64,000 bases of DNA, taken from assembly GCA_029876055.1 (NCBI GenBank), contig CM056876.1, positions 5,518,001 to 5,582,000 on the forward strand. Direction: 5' to 3'. The translations under genes and the position numbers were made by a program. This document shows, piece after piece, positions 44,151-55,699 of the stretch. The notes under the pieces were generated by a model, which had not been told where the DNA came from, did not search any database, and worked only from the letters and a program-made list of their open reading frames with translations. The first letter of the stretch is position 1; every line of letters begins with the position of its first letter. The stretch is from Madurella fahalii. Lineage: Eukaryota > Ascomycota > Sordariomycetes > Sordariales.

Positions 44151-47100
44151 TGACACCGCTACGAATACGTGGCTGGTCCAGCTGGCCTGGGACTCGGTCG
44201 GCCGGGTCGTACGGCGGGCCCAGCAGGCCTGTGCAACTGCGGACGAGGTCGGCCTCGCTGTCCTCTTCGAGGTAAACTGTAAAGAGGTCGGGGTGAAGCC
44301 GGCCCGGCCGTTCGATAGCCGCCTCGAGCCCTCGACCACTAAGCGGTATACCGATATATAGAATAAGGTCGTCGGCTACCTCCTCCGGACAAGTATATAT
44401 AACCGGGCAAGCCGGCCCCCATATAGGCTAACCCCTATGCAGCAGCGGCTCCTATAGCTCTGGTCCGACCTTCTCCGGAGTGCTGGCCCTAGGCCGTCGG
44501 ACGGGGACCTCGGGCGGGCCGACCGGATCTGCCTCGACCTCCTCGTTACCCTGTTCGACTACCCGCTCCTACGGGCTTCGTACGAGAGTGTCCTGCTTTC
44601 GGCCCTCGCCGTATTCGGGATCCGTAACGACGGTGGCTGGCTCGGGCCGGAGGTCTATATACCGATCTACTCGGCTATTATTAAGGTCGCCCGTATGCTC
44701 GTCGTACGCTAGGCGCAGCTCGAGACGGACGAGGCTGACGAGGCTGGTAGGGTCCGGCCGAGCCTCTTCTACGCCGTCCGGGCCAAGGTCCGCTGCTTTA
44801 TAACCAATACCTATAGCGAAGGCGAGCCGACGCCGATGGACTGGATCTTCGCGTCCCGCTTGTACGGCCTCCGGATCCGGTATACCACCGTCGCCCAGGG
44901 GCTGATCTACTGGAGGGACCACGGCCGTACGGTCGTCTACCGGGACATCTCGGTCTCGGTAGACAGCCTGGCGGAGATGCTATATACGATCGTCCGGTCG
45001 GCCCGGCGGCTCCTCGACGAGCTCCTCTTCGCCCCGGGTACGGCCGATACGGCCGGTATCGAGCCCCCGCCCCCGCCCCCGCCCGCCCTCGACTGGGGCA
45101 GCCTGTCGGACGACGTAGGCGAGGAGCGTACTGGCTTCTCGTTCCTCCAGCACCCGGCGAACAGCCAGCTCGCCGGCTACGAGTACTGGCTTGTACGGCG
45201 CCTGCACGACTACCTACCCTGGAGGGCGAGGTGGTTCCAGAGCGGCCCGGCCGGGCCTGCCACCTTCAGGCCGCCGGCTGTTAAGGCGTACGTCAAAAGG
45301 GTCGACGAGTTCCGGGCCCTACTCCTAGTAGCTACCCACCTGCTCGGTGGCCAGCCCGCCCGTACGACGGAGCTCTTAGGCCTCCGGCACTACAATACCG
45401 CATACGCCGGCCGCCGGAATATCACGATCCAGGCCGGTATGGTCGGCCTAGAGTTCCGCTACTACAAAGGCTACCTAGCATCCGGGCAGGTCAAGGTGAT
45501 ATACCACTACCTCCTCCAGGAGCTCGGGGAACTACTCGTACGCTACCTCTGGCTGGTCCTACCCTTCTACTAGCAGGTATAGGCCCTTTCGAACGGGGCG
45601 ACCTAGCTAAGCCCTTATCTGTAGGACTCTACCTTCGTACGAGTCCCTTCTTCTTCGTCTGCTTCTTCTTCTTCTTATCCTTCTTTAGCCGCTACTAGGC
45701 CGGCCTCGGGTAATAGCGATAGCGGTAGTAGTAATACAAGTGCCGACCCTTATTACCGACTCTGGACCCCGGACCGGGTATGTCGGCTCCTACAGCAGCA
45801 GACCGAACGGCACCTAGGCTGCGCTCTCGGGGTCAGCACCTGACGCTACATTGCAATCACTATCGGCCGGCGCTTCTTCTAGGGTACCGGCCTAGTCGGG
45901 GCTAGCGACTATACCGGCCCGTACGGCAATTCGGAGACGGAAGGTAAGGACGAAGGGGGGGCTAACCTATAGGACGCCTAGGCCGGCTACAGCTCGTATA
46001 TCGCGGGCCTTATCTACGGCTGCGAGGCCCGGGAAGGCGATATCGGCCTCGCAGGCCAGCAGCAGTAGTTCCGTATAGTAAGCGCTGCCTAGTACCGGTT
46101 CTTCGGCTTCGGCATTACAGCTGGCCCGGCAGAGGCAGGGGCGGCGGCCCAGCTAACGTACGGCACCTTCGAGGAGGAGCGGCGGGCTATACAGGCTAGC
46201 CGGCTCAGCCAGCTACGGCAGGTCGACCTACAGAGCCGCCTTCGCCAGCTACTAGGCGACCCGGGTACAGACTTCCGGGGTAGCCAGCGGGCCGTGCTCG
46301 AAGCTGTTGTACGGGGCGCGAGCTCTATTATACAGGTCGCCGGTACCGGTACGGGCAAGACACTAACCTTCCTACTCCCGGCATACTACTCTTACGGAAG
46401 TACGATAGTTATAGTCGTCCCCTTCATTGCCCTAGAGGAGGATATCCAGCGGCAGTGTTATATACTCCGTCTCCGCTACGAGGTCTGGTCGCCGTACGAG
46501 GCATACACTACGCCGCTCGTCCTGGTTACCCCCGAGTCCTTCGATACCGATACGTTCAGGGCGTTCCTATAGCAGCTTGCTGCCCGGCACCAGCTCGACC
46601 GGATTGTACTGGACGAGTACTATACCGTACTCGACAGCTCGTACGCCTTCCGGCCTAAGCTCTATACGATCGGCACGCTCCTATAGGCTACCGGCGTCCA
46701 GCTCGTCTTCCTTACCGCGACGCTACCGCCCCGGGACGAGCCCGAGTTCTTCACGACGATGTACCTGGACCCGGCGAGGGCGGTCGTCGTACGGGAGCCT
46801 ACATCGCGCCCTAATATCGCCTATTACGCCTTCTCTGCCCGGACCGCTAAGGAGCTGGACGATAAGGTCCTCTCGGCAATCGAGGAGCTCGGCCAGTAGT
46901 ATGGGCCGGCTAGGGACGGGCCGTATACGGCGGCCGGGGTAGGGCCCAGGGCGATTGTATATTGCCAGCAGATCGGCTATACGGAGCAGGTAGCGGCACT
47001 CCTCGGCTACGAGGCCTACTACAGCCGAGCGGGCGAGCCGGCCGAATGCAGCGCAGTCGTATAGCGGTAGCTAGCCCGGGGCGGGCCTATCGTCGCGACC

Positions 47101-48197
47101 TCGGCTCTGGGCGCCGGGATCGATATCCCGGACATACGGCTCGTCCTCCACGTCGGGCAGCCGCACTCCCTCCGTAACTTCGTCCAGGAGAGTAGCCGGG
47201 CCGGCCGGGACGGAGGCCCGGCCTACTCCGTCGTTTTCTCCTACCGCCGGCCCTATACGGCACCCGCAGTAGCAGCCGAGGAGGACATTGCCGAGTATAT
47301 TGCAGATGAGGTCGGCTGCCGCTATACGATCCTATCGCGTATGATGGACGGCCGGGCCGACCGGACGGCCTGCGAGGACGGGGAGGCCCCCTACGACCTC
47401 TATACGATCGCCCGGGCCGACGAGGCGGCTGAACGGGCGGTACGGGCCGAGGCCGAGGTGCTATACAATACGGAACTTGCCTATATCAACGACGGGCTCG
47501 AGTAGGGTGCAGCCGGGGCTACTATATAGGCCTGGGAGGCCGCCCGGGCTGCTACGGGGCTCCGGCACCGGCTCGAGTTCTAGGGCCAGAATTGTATCAT
47601 CTGCTTTAGCCTAGCTGACCCGTCTAGGCCGGAAGGGGGGGCTTACCTACCCCACCCGTACGGCAGCTACAACTGCGACCCCGGGCGGTATCTCGGACAG
47701 TCGGGAGGGGGTAGGGGGCCGGCGCCGGCCGGGCTCTAGCGCGAGGTCCGGCGCTGGGCCCGTGGTATACGGAACCGGCTTAGGAAGCTCGGGGGCCTAC
47801 CCCGGTACAGGGGCTGCCAAAGCTGCGGCATACCACAGCCGTTCTACAACCGCTGGGTAGCCGAGGATACAGACGGCAGGAGCTTCGTACGGCGGCCGGG
47901 GGGGCCTGCTTGTACCCGGGCCTCCTTGCTACCGTAGTAGGGGCTGCCCTAGGTTCCTTCCTACCTGGCTGGGACCGTACGGCTGTGGACGAGGCTATAT
48001 GCGATACGGTGTTGACGCTCCAGCAGTACAGCGTCTGGGTACCCGACTGGCGGGCTGGTGAAGGCGGCCTACGGTTCTAGGACACTATACGGCGTGCCGT
48101 ACGGTAGGGCAGGCTCGAGACTAACGGGCTAGCGGTTTTCTTTTACTGGATTTACATATATATAGAGAAGAAGAAGGATATAGAGATAGGGATATAA
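43336..48197 (+). pseudogene. Telomere-linked RecQ-like helicase (TLH), TAG-riddled
   Basis: A GC-rich frame of about 1,600 codons. The N-terminal part has the layout I recall for DUF3505 (LPPYGILVCTLCRRAC, VKTHLSSRH, ACRTCPYVARQVRTIQEHC). The helicase core starts near 46290: motif I VAGTGTGKTLTFLLPA, Ia VVPFIALEEDIQRQC, LVTPES, motif II VLDEYYTVLD (family: DECH), motif III FLTATLPP, motif V IVATSALGAGIDIPDIR, and motif VI QESSRAGRDG. A Cys-rich tail (~47790-47850, YRGCQSCGIPQPF) follows. About 26 in-frame stops occur, all TAG except one TGA (~45842); several align with expected Gln or Trp. The only frameshift is in a G7 run near 47900, after which the frame runs to TAA 48195-48197. DECH to DEYY would abolish ATPase activity. 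Such genes sit next to telomeres in many fungi. Start could also be ATG 43381. Confidence 0.88.
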
Positions 48198-50048
48198 TCT
48201 ATAATAATATAGATCATCTTTAAAATAAATATATCTTCTTACTCTTTTTATAGTATTGCATAGAGATAAGCTATAAATCTGATATTAGTAAATAAATAGG
48301 AGTAATAAATAAAACCTGATAATATATATTATTAATAAGTTAGTTAACTTAATAGTATTTAAGATAAAGAGTTTAATATAATAACTTTTATCTTTCTATA
48401 CTATACTTAACAATCCTATATTCCCTATTAACGGTAGAACGTTATAAATAAGGTTATATATATATATTATTATAAGAAATATTCTATTATTAAATATTCT
48501 ATTTTAAGTTAGATCTAATACTATAGAGACTATAATAATATTATTAAAATAGATTAAAATAGTTAAAACTATTTAAAAATATTTTCTTTAAATATCTCTC
48601 TTTATTAGAAGGTAATAAATATTTTATTGTTTAGTACTAGAAAAAAGTAAGAAGGAGAAAGTTAGGATAGAACTATTTAACTATAAGAGTAGGAGATTCC
48701 TATAATAATAATATATATAGCCTTTCCTACTATTATATCTATACCTCAGTAAAAGACTTATAGATTTCGGAGTTCGGCTAGAAACTCTAATTCTGTGGTT
48801 AGGGCAAGGCCTAGAGACTCTACGGCGACTATTAAATTCTCTAATTATAGAGGCTTATAACAAGATCTAAAGGAAGTTCTAAAGAAGAAGATAGGGATAA
48901 AGACCTCTTAACCAACTATAATCTATATAATCATCGAGAAATCTATTACTACTATTAGATAGTAGATTAATCAGGATATCTAAGACCAAAGTTAAAGTAA
49001 TAAACGATAATAGCTAAAACTAATAGCAGATAAGGTATAAATCTAGATATAGCAAGGCTATTAGAAATAATATGTTAGAAACCGACCTACTAAACTAGCT
49101 AATAAAGACCCTCCTAGTACTATCTTTACTGATAAGACTTTATATAAATATTAAAATCTATCCTACTAGAGCTTAGAACTCTCTATTAGTTTAAGCCTAT
49201 ATAGGGGTAATCGGCTCCCGAGACTTTCTCTTTAAATAATAAGTTCTAAACTTCCCTACTCTGTACTACAGATATAGAGAGAGAAGGGAAATAGTAGAGT
49301 ACCTTATTATATAGTACCTAATACTACCGAAACCTAGAACTTAGCTAAGAATAGAAAGTTATACCTACCGAGATCTTCGTCTTATAATATAGGGCAAGGA
49401 ATCCTAGAACTAATAGCTATTAAGGAAGCTCTTAAGCTAGCTAATAGATCTAGAGCGCCTAGCAGAATACAACCTAACTAGAAAGCTAGAGCTAGAGATA
49501 GAGGGAGTCGAGGAAGAGGAGGAGGTACCTAAAACCGAAGTCGAAGGCAAAGAAATCTTTAGGGCCTATATAAAGCCTTTCTTTCTTTTATAACTATTTA
49601 GTACTTTTTATCGTTATTTTTCTTTACTTATTGATATAGAGTTTTTACCTAACCTATACGGTTTTCCTATATAACTAATATTAGAAGGTCCGGTATACTT
49701 ATTAGAGTAAAGTAGAATAGGAATAACACTAATATATATAGCTTATAAATATAGTAATAGATAGGGTTACAGATAAAAATAGAAGTTTTAAAGACTAAAT
49801 TATATTTATAAAATATTTTTCTATAGTAGATATAACTTATTATATATTTCAAATATATATAACTCTATAATTATATAACTAATTAATTTAAACTTAGAAT
49901 TTAAAAATAAAAGTAAATATCTTTTTTTTTTCAAAATCTTTATTATACTAGACTACTAAGATTGAGATCTAAAGATATAAATTAAGGTATTTAGATCTTA
50001 ATAATCTATACTCTCTTATATATATATATATATATATATAGATTATAG
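48198..50048. other. AT-rich, RIP-like relic region
   Basis: Very AT-rich with stops in all frames. Around 49150-49580 a plus-strand translation ending in an acidic segment (VEEEEEVPKTEVEGKEIF) resembles the minus-strand relic at 40878-41160. An AT microsatellite, (TA)n, lies near 50020-50040. No intact gene. Confidence 0.5.
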
Positions 50049-50450
50049 TAAGTTAGATTAAACAGTTTTTAGAGGGTAGGGTCTCTCTAATTAGAGGAAT
50101 ATAGTTACTAGAATAGTGTCCTAGGAGCTAGAACTTGCTATAGATCCATTTTTCTTTTATACTATAAGTAAGGCCGTCCTAGCTATTACTCCTTAAATAG
50201 GACAATTAATATAGTACTTTTCTTTATACTTATTACAAATTTAATAAATAAGCTTTCTTTATATATAAAGCAATCTCCTTCTAATTAGAGAGAGTTCTAT
50301 CTATATATATTATTTTAACCTTATTTAGGCTATAAAGACCTGAATTATAGTATATTACCTAGCCTATCTTATTTACCTTATTTATCTAGTATTTTACTGT
50401 CTTTACCCTCCCCCTTATTTTAGTAAATATATAGGTATAGATATATTATA
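50049..50450 (+). repeat. LTR-like repeat, family D, heavily mutated
   Basis: Alignable along its whole length with the reverse complement of 13442-13848, almost all differences being C/T or G/A. Palindrome remnants lie at ~50082 and ~50275. It directly abuts the transposon fragment at 50451. Confidence 0.62.
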
Positions 50451-50552
50451 TATTTGATAAACAAGCGGCGAATATAAATAAGCGGCGAATTTTCCTTACA
50501 ATACGAACTCTCTATCTTCAATCATCAATTCTACTATAACAAGCCAAAGCTT
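50451..50552 (+). mobile_element. Fragment of pogo-like element copy-1 type, left end
   Basis: About 100 bp matching 5661-5756: TTTGATAA, two units with remainder CGGCGAAT, then the leader up to the position of the transposase start. Base changes are mostly C/T and G/A. The rest of the element is missing; the minisatellite region begins right after. Confidence 0.82.
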
Positions 50553-50555
50553 ATT

Positions 50556-51600
50556 GTAATTAGGGTTATAGTTAGGACTAGAGTTTAGGTTCTATAGCTA
50601 AACGAGCTAATTAGATATATCTAATCTCTTTACCTGCTTAGAATTCGAGTTAGCGAAGAAATATCTTATTAATCGGCCGGTAAGGAGTCTATTTAAATTA
50701 GATTAGTTAGTAGGGAATCTATCTAAATTAGGTTAGTTAGTAAGGAGTTTCTTTATATCAGGTAGACTAGTAAGGAGTTTCTCTATATCTAGTCAGCTAG
50801 TAGGAAATCTATCTAAATTAGATTAGCTAGACTATATTATCTCGAAGTTAGGTCAGCTAATAAGGAGGTTCTCTATATTAGATCGGCCGGTAGGGAATCT
50901 ATCTAAGTTAGGTTAGCTAGTAGGGAGTCTATTTAAATTAGATAGGATAGCTAGAAGTCAATCTAAGTTAGGTCGGCCGGATTATATTATATCTAAATTA
51001 GGTAGACCGGTAGGAAGTCTAACTAAGTAGGTTAGCTAGTAAGGAGTTTATCTAAATTAGATTAGCTAATAAGGAGTCTATTTAAATTAAGTAGGTTAGT
51101 AGGGAGTTTCTCTATATTAAGTCGAGTAGTAAGGAATCTATATAAGTTAGATCAGCTAGATTATATTACATCGAAGTTATATCGGCTAGTAGAGAGTTTC
51201 TCTATATCAGGTTAGCCAGTAGGAAGTTTATCTAAATCAAGTCGGCCGAACTACATTATATCTATATTTGGTAGGTTAGTAGGTAGTTTCTCTATATTAG
51301 GTAGGCTGGTTAGGAGTTAATCTAAATCAGGTCGGTCAGTAGGGAGTTTCTCTTTATCAAGTCGGCTAGTAAGGAGTCTATCTAAGTCAGATTAGCTAAT
51401 AGGGAATCTATCTAAGCTAGGTAGACCAGCAGGAAGTTTATCTAAATCAGGTCGGCCGTACTACATTTATATCAGGAGGTCGGTAGTAAGTTTCTCTATA
51501 TCAGGCCGGCTAGTGGGGAGTCTATCTAAATGGAGTCGGCTGGTAGGGAGTCTATCTAAGTCAGGTGAGCCGGACTATATTATATCGAAGTCGGGTAGGA
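50556..51600 (+). repeat. 30-bp minisatellite array 1
   Basis: A short leader (50556-50660, GTTTAGGTTCTATAGC) is followed by about 30 copies of a 30-bp unit. Typical units start TAGGGAGTCTATCTAAG or TAAGGAGTTTCTCTATATC and end in GTCGGCCGG/GTCAGCTAG. A third type starts ACTATATTATATCGAAG. Types are intermingled. The same unit types and leader recur at 61866-64000. Confidence 0.9.
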
Positions 51601-51809
51601 CGCTTATTATTAATGCCGCAATAGACTGTTAGTAGAGCCTATTACTCGGAGCCAATGAGAACACTGGTATCGGACTTTATATAGGTAGAGACCGGGGGTT
51701 AAGTCCATTGCTATTGAGTCTATTACTCTGTCGTCTAATCAAAATACTCGCATCTACGAAGTATCTTATCTCTCTGATTATACTTAATCCCAAATAAAAT
51801 CAATCGCTC

Positions 51810-52520
51810 TTAGACAATGCAAGTCCTCCGTAACGGAGGTTCAGAGCAGCCGACTTGCCTATATATTTACTGCAACGGAGGTTTAGTACACCAGTCAAAT
51901 CTACTATTCTTATACGATAATAAGTCTATTACAATAAAGGTTCAGTGCACTAGCTAAGTCTGCTGCTCTCATACGACGGCAGGTCTCCTATAATAGAGGT
52001 TCAGGGTGGCCAACTTGTACATTGCTGCAACAGAGGTTCAGTATACCAGCCAAGTCTACTGCTCTTATACGATAGCAGGTATCCCGTAACAGAGGTTCAG
52101 TATACCAGCTAAATCTACTACCCTCGTACGATAGTAAGTCTACTGCAATAGAGGTTAGGGCTGCCGACTTAAACTTAAGGTACGGCGATCTTGTCCCAAT
52201 CGAAGTCGGGCTTAGATTTGAAGTTATCGATAAGGGCGAAACTGAAATTGACCTCTAAAGCGGAGAGAACGTAGCCGTTGATAGTGACCTAGCCGCTGGC
52301 CAAGTCCTCGCCGGCCGAGGTAGCAGCATTCTTCTTAAAAGTCTACGCTATAGTATGCTTCCCTGTACATTGCTGTAACAGAGGTTCAATGCGTTAGCCA
52401 ACTCTACTACTTTTATACGATAGTACGTCTACTACAATAGAGGTTCAATATAGTAGACTGGTATTAACTGCGATACAGGTTCGGTACACCAGCTAAATCT
52501 ACTACTCTCGTACGAAGGGC
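51810..52520 (+). repeat. Irregular tandem repeat with GAGGTTCAGT motif
   Basis: Repeated blocks containing AACAGAGGTTCAGTATACC, CAAGTCTACTGCTCTTATAC and GATAGCAGGTCT recur with spacing from roughly 30 to 65 bp. A less repetitive, more GC-rich piece (52160-52350) interrupts the array and may be a gene relic. Confidence 0.7.
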
Positions 52521-52689
52521 ATATTTATTGTTTAGATATATAGAGTCTATTGCTTGGTTATAGAGGGTAGGGTCCATTACTCCGGAAATACAGGGTAGGG
52601 TTGGAAGATAGCTGTATACAGGATATCCATCAGGGGAATAAGTACTATCAGCTTACTCGGATAGGTAAATCTTTTACTTAGATAATAAA

Positions 52690-52795
52690 GACTCTTACTC
52701 GGATAGGCAGAGACTTTTATATAGACAGGCAGAGACTTTTGTATAGACAGGCAGGGACTTTTGTATAGACAGGCAGGGACTTTTATTCGAGTAGA
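52690..52795 (+). repeat. 22-bp tandem repeat
   Basis: About four units built from TAGACAGGCAGAGACTTTTG, within a region of short direct repeats that also includes several copies of TACTCTCGTACGAAGGGCA-like motifs (52510-52930). Confidence 0.75.
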
Positions 52796-53144
52796 GAAAT
52801 GTTTTTAATATCTGCTACTAATATACGAAGGGCAAGTCTACTACTCTTGTACGAAGGGTAAGTCGGTTAAGCTCGTACGAAAGTCGAGTCCTCTACTCTC
52901 GTATAAGGGGCAAGTCTACTACTTAGATGTTAAGAGACCCTAGATATACTTTCTAGAAACTTATATACGAGGTACCATTAATTTTTTAAAAAGATAATAC
53001 AGGTAATGTTATAATCATCATAAAAAGTCCTAGAGTTAGGACAAAGTAATAGCAGTATCGTATATACAAAGTGATTTAAAAAAAAAAAAAAAAAAATCAG
53101 CTATTATCCCCTACCCCTCACCCCCCTAGATCCCCAGTTCCGGC

Positions 53145-54327
53145 TCACTCATTACGAGTACGCCGCTGCCGCAACTCCTCTAGCTCCTCCTCCAGCTTAG
53201 CCGCCTTTATCAGGTGCTGGTCTATCCGTAGACGTATATGCTCCGCCCTACCCGGCGAAAGAGTTCCCTGGCTTCCAAGGCTTCTAAGGCTCCCAGGCTC
53301 GCTACCCAACTCAGCTAGTTCAGCTATACAACGGTTGGACCCCGACGATATAATGCGCCTACCCGGGACGCTCTGTGGCATCTCCTCCTCCTCTACTACC
53401 TAGTAGTACTATAGGAAGTCCATACCGTCCTTAGAGTCGATATAAACCTTCCCTTCCTTCTCCAGCTTCTCTAGGATAGCGATATCTTTAGCCGGGTATA
53501 ACTTCCGGTGCTCCAGCTCATCTCGCTATGCCCTCAGCTGCTCCTATAACGGCTCTCCAGCCAAGGGATGCTATATTGGCCTCTTGTCTATATTGCTAGG
53601 AAGAAATGTCAGTGATTTTATTGTACAAAAAAGGTATTGTATAACAGTGTCGGACGATAGGGGATTATTATATAGCCCTTTCCCCGCTTCGTACGAGGTC
53701 TACGGTTGATATCGAACTCACTAGGTAGGCCTATAGCGATCAGCGGCTTGATATTAGGGCCGGCCTACTTGTTTTTATCACGCAGAGTATCATTGGTGTT
53801 ACAGGCACAGTTCGTACGACTACCCGATAGCCTTGGACCTGCCGGCACTAAGACGTAAAAAACATATAGGTTAGCTATATATCGTACGATACATCAGATA
53901 CAGCAGCAACATATAACTTACCATAGTAATTGCACCTGGCATTCCAGTCTCGGATCTAGCAGTTGGCGCAACTACTCCCGAAATACCTAGCCAGCACAAT
54001 ACACTCCCTGAACGGCCGGGCAGTGCTCTCCTTAGTACAGACCTACTCGTAAGGCCGCTGTACCTATCCCCGGGCGGCAATAATCATTACCTAGCTCTTC
54101 CGGTAGTCGCCAACGATAGCGTCCCATATAGCCGCCTTGTTATCAAACCACTTGCAGTTAACTACTACTACCGTATTAGGCTGACCCATAGCGAGTGCTG
54201 TAGTCCGTGCCTGGGTATTGCAGGTACTCGTATACCGCTCTAGGACTTCAGGCCAGGGCACCTAGGAGAAGTCGATTATATCACTATAGCCAATTATAGA
54301 GGCCGGGGTACCGGGTAGTGTACTTAT
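53145..54327 (-). pseudogene. Subtelomeric three-exon gene, paralog 1
   Basis: Exons 54327-53922, 53847-53646 and 53595-53145 add up to 1059 nt (353 codons), with introns of 74 and 50 nt. Both have GT..AG ends and CTAAC/CTGAC branch sites. The start codon is ATA where paralog 2 has ATG. Exon 1: TPASIIGYSDIIDFS, EVLERYTSTCNTQARTTALA, then a Cys motif GSSCANC.IRDWNARCNY resembling the CANC..RCSxR motif I associate with DUF3716. Exon 2 is Gly/Pro/basic; exon 3 ends in a coiled coil (LIKAAKLEEELEELRQRR) before TGA. Around a dozen TAG codons stand where Gln or Trp is expected, no frameshift. Function unknown; shares sequence, first-intron phase and orientation with 55700-57003. Confidence 0.72.
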
Positions 54328-54479
54328 TTCATACGACTGAATTATTTTTTATTGGTTTGGGTTTCCTATCGTACGACAGTTGGCTAATTAGAAATAATAT
54401 CCGGGAAGGGAAGTAGGTCAGTAGAGGGTTTATTTCTCACATACAATAACTACCTTCGACTAACAAATATACAAATTAG

Positions 54480-55440
54480 CGGTAGTTTCTAGTACTGATT
54501 TTTTTAGGTAAGAGTATAGGCGATACAAGTTAATAGAGGTTTCTTATATACGAGGTCTGCCGTAGCCTAGCGAGTACTCAAAGTTAGCAGCAGTTTCCGG
54601 CAGTGTTTTTTTGGAGGGGAGGGTATACAATGCAATTCAATGAGTACCTCTTTTTTTCGAGGGCAGGCAATGTAAGTTAATCGGGGTTTCTTATATACAA
54701 GGAGTGCAGTGGTCTGGCGTATATCAAAGTCAGCAGTGGTTTCTGCTAGTAGATTCGTTTTTGGAGGGCAGGCGATACAAGTCGATAAATGCTTTTTCTT
54801 TCCCTGAGGGCAGGTAATATAAGTTGATGAAGGTTTCTTATATACGGGGTATATAGCGGTCTAGCGAGTGCTCAAAGTCAGCAGCAGTTTCCAGTAGTGT
54901 TTTTTTTTTGGGGGGGGGGGGGGGAGAGGGCGTACGATGTAAGTCGATAAGTACTTTTTCTTTCCCCGAGGGTAGGCGATATAAGTTGATAAAGGTTTCT
55001 TATATACGAAGTATATAGCGGTTTAGCGAGTACTAAAAGTCAGTAGCCGTTTCCGGCAGTGTTTTTTTTGGGGGGGGGGGGGAGGGTATGCAATGTAATT
55101 CGATGAGTACCTCTTTTTTTCGAAGGCAGGCAATGCAAGTTGATAGGGGTTTCTTATATACGAGGTGTATAGCAGTCTGGTAATTATAGAAGTTAGTAAT
55201 AGTTTCTGCAAGTAGTTTTTTTTAGGAGGGCAACTCGATAGGCATTTATTTCTTATATACAAGGTTTATAACAGTCTAGTAAATATAGAAGTTAGTAGTA
55301 GCTTATTCCAGTATTCTTTTTTAGGGGGTAGGTAATACAAGTTGATAAAGGTTTCTTATATACGAGGTCTATAGTAGCCTAGTAAGTACAGAAGTCAGCT
55401 GTGATTTCTACTAGTAGTAACTCGTATAACAAACCAGGAT
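54480..55440 (+). repeat. ~150-bp tandem array with T- and G-tracts
   Basis: About six or seven units, each containing GGTTTCTTATATACGAGGT, then TCTAGCGAGTACTCAAAGTC, AGCAGTTTCCGGCAGTG and a T-run followed in some units by a long G-run (to ~15 G near 54911). Unit spacing is about 150 bp. Degeneration increases towards 55440. Confidence 0.85.
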
Positions 55441-55699
55441 ATTAGCTAGTATATTTAATATCAACTTAGTCCTCTATCTAGGGGTAACAGATATAGGCAG
55501 CTAGGACTGGGAGTAGCTTATACAATAAACTAGTATAATAGGTATTAATCCTGGATATAGGTAGAGAAGGAGAACTAAGAAAAAAAAATGACAGTAATAA
55601 TAATAAAAACATAACTGCTATATCCTACCATCCTCTGGCCTAACCTCCTACCTAAAATACAAGCTCCTTGCCCCGGCCTCGCTATCATCGTGCCCTGCT

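Noticed and set aside
43570..45207. Long antisense ORFs opposite the helicase gene
   Set aside because: Shadow frames of a GC-rich coding sequence; the plus-strand frame carries the helicase motifs.
43336..48197. TAG might be read as Gln in this organism (altered code or readthrough)
   Set aside because: Intact genes in the same window end at TAG (xylanase), TAA (Zn2Cys6) and TGA (CVNH), and some TAGs align with Trp rather than Gln. Transition mutation explains all of them more simply.
50556..51600. Regular 30-bp units resembling a CRISPR array
   Set aside because: Units are directly tandem without unique spacers, and the host is a eukaryote.
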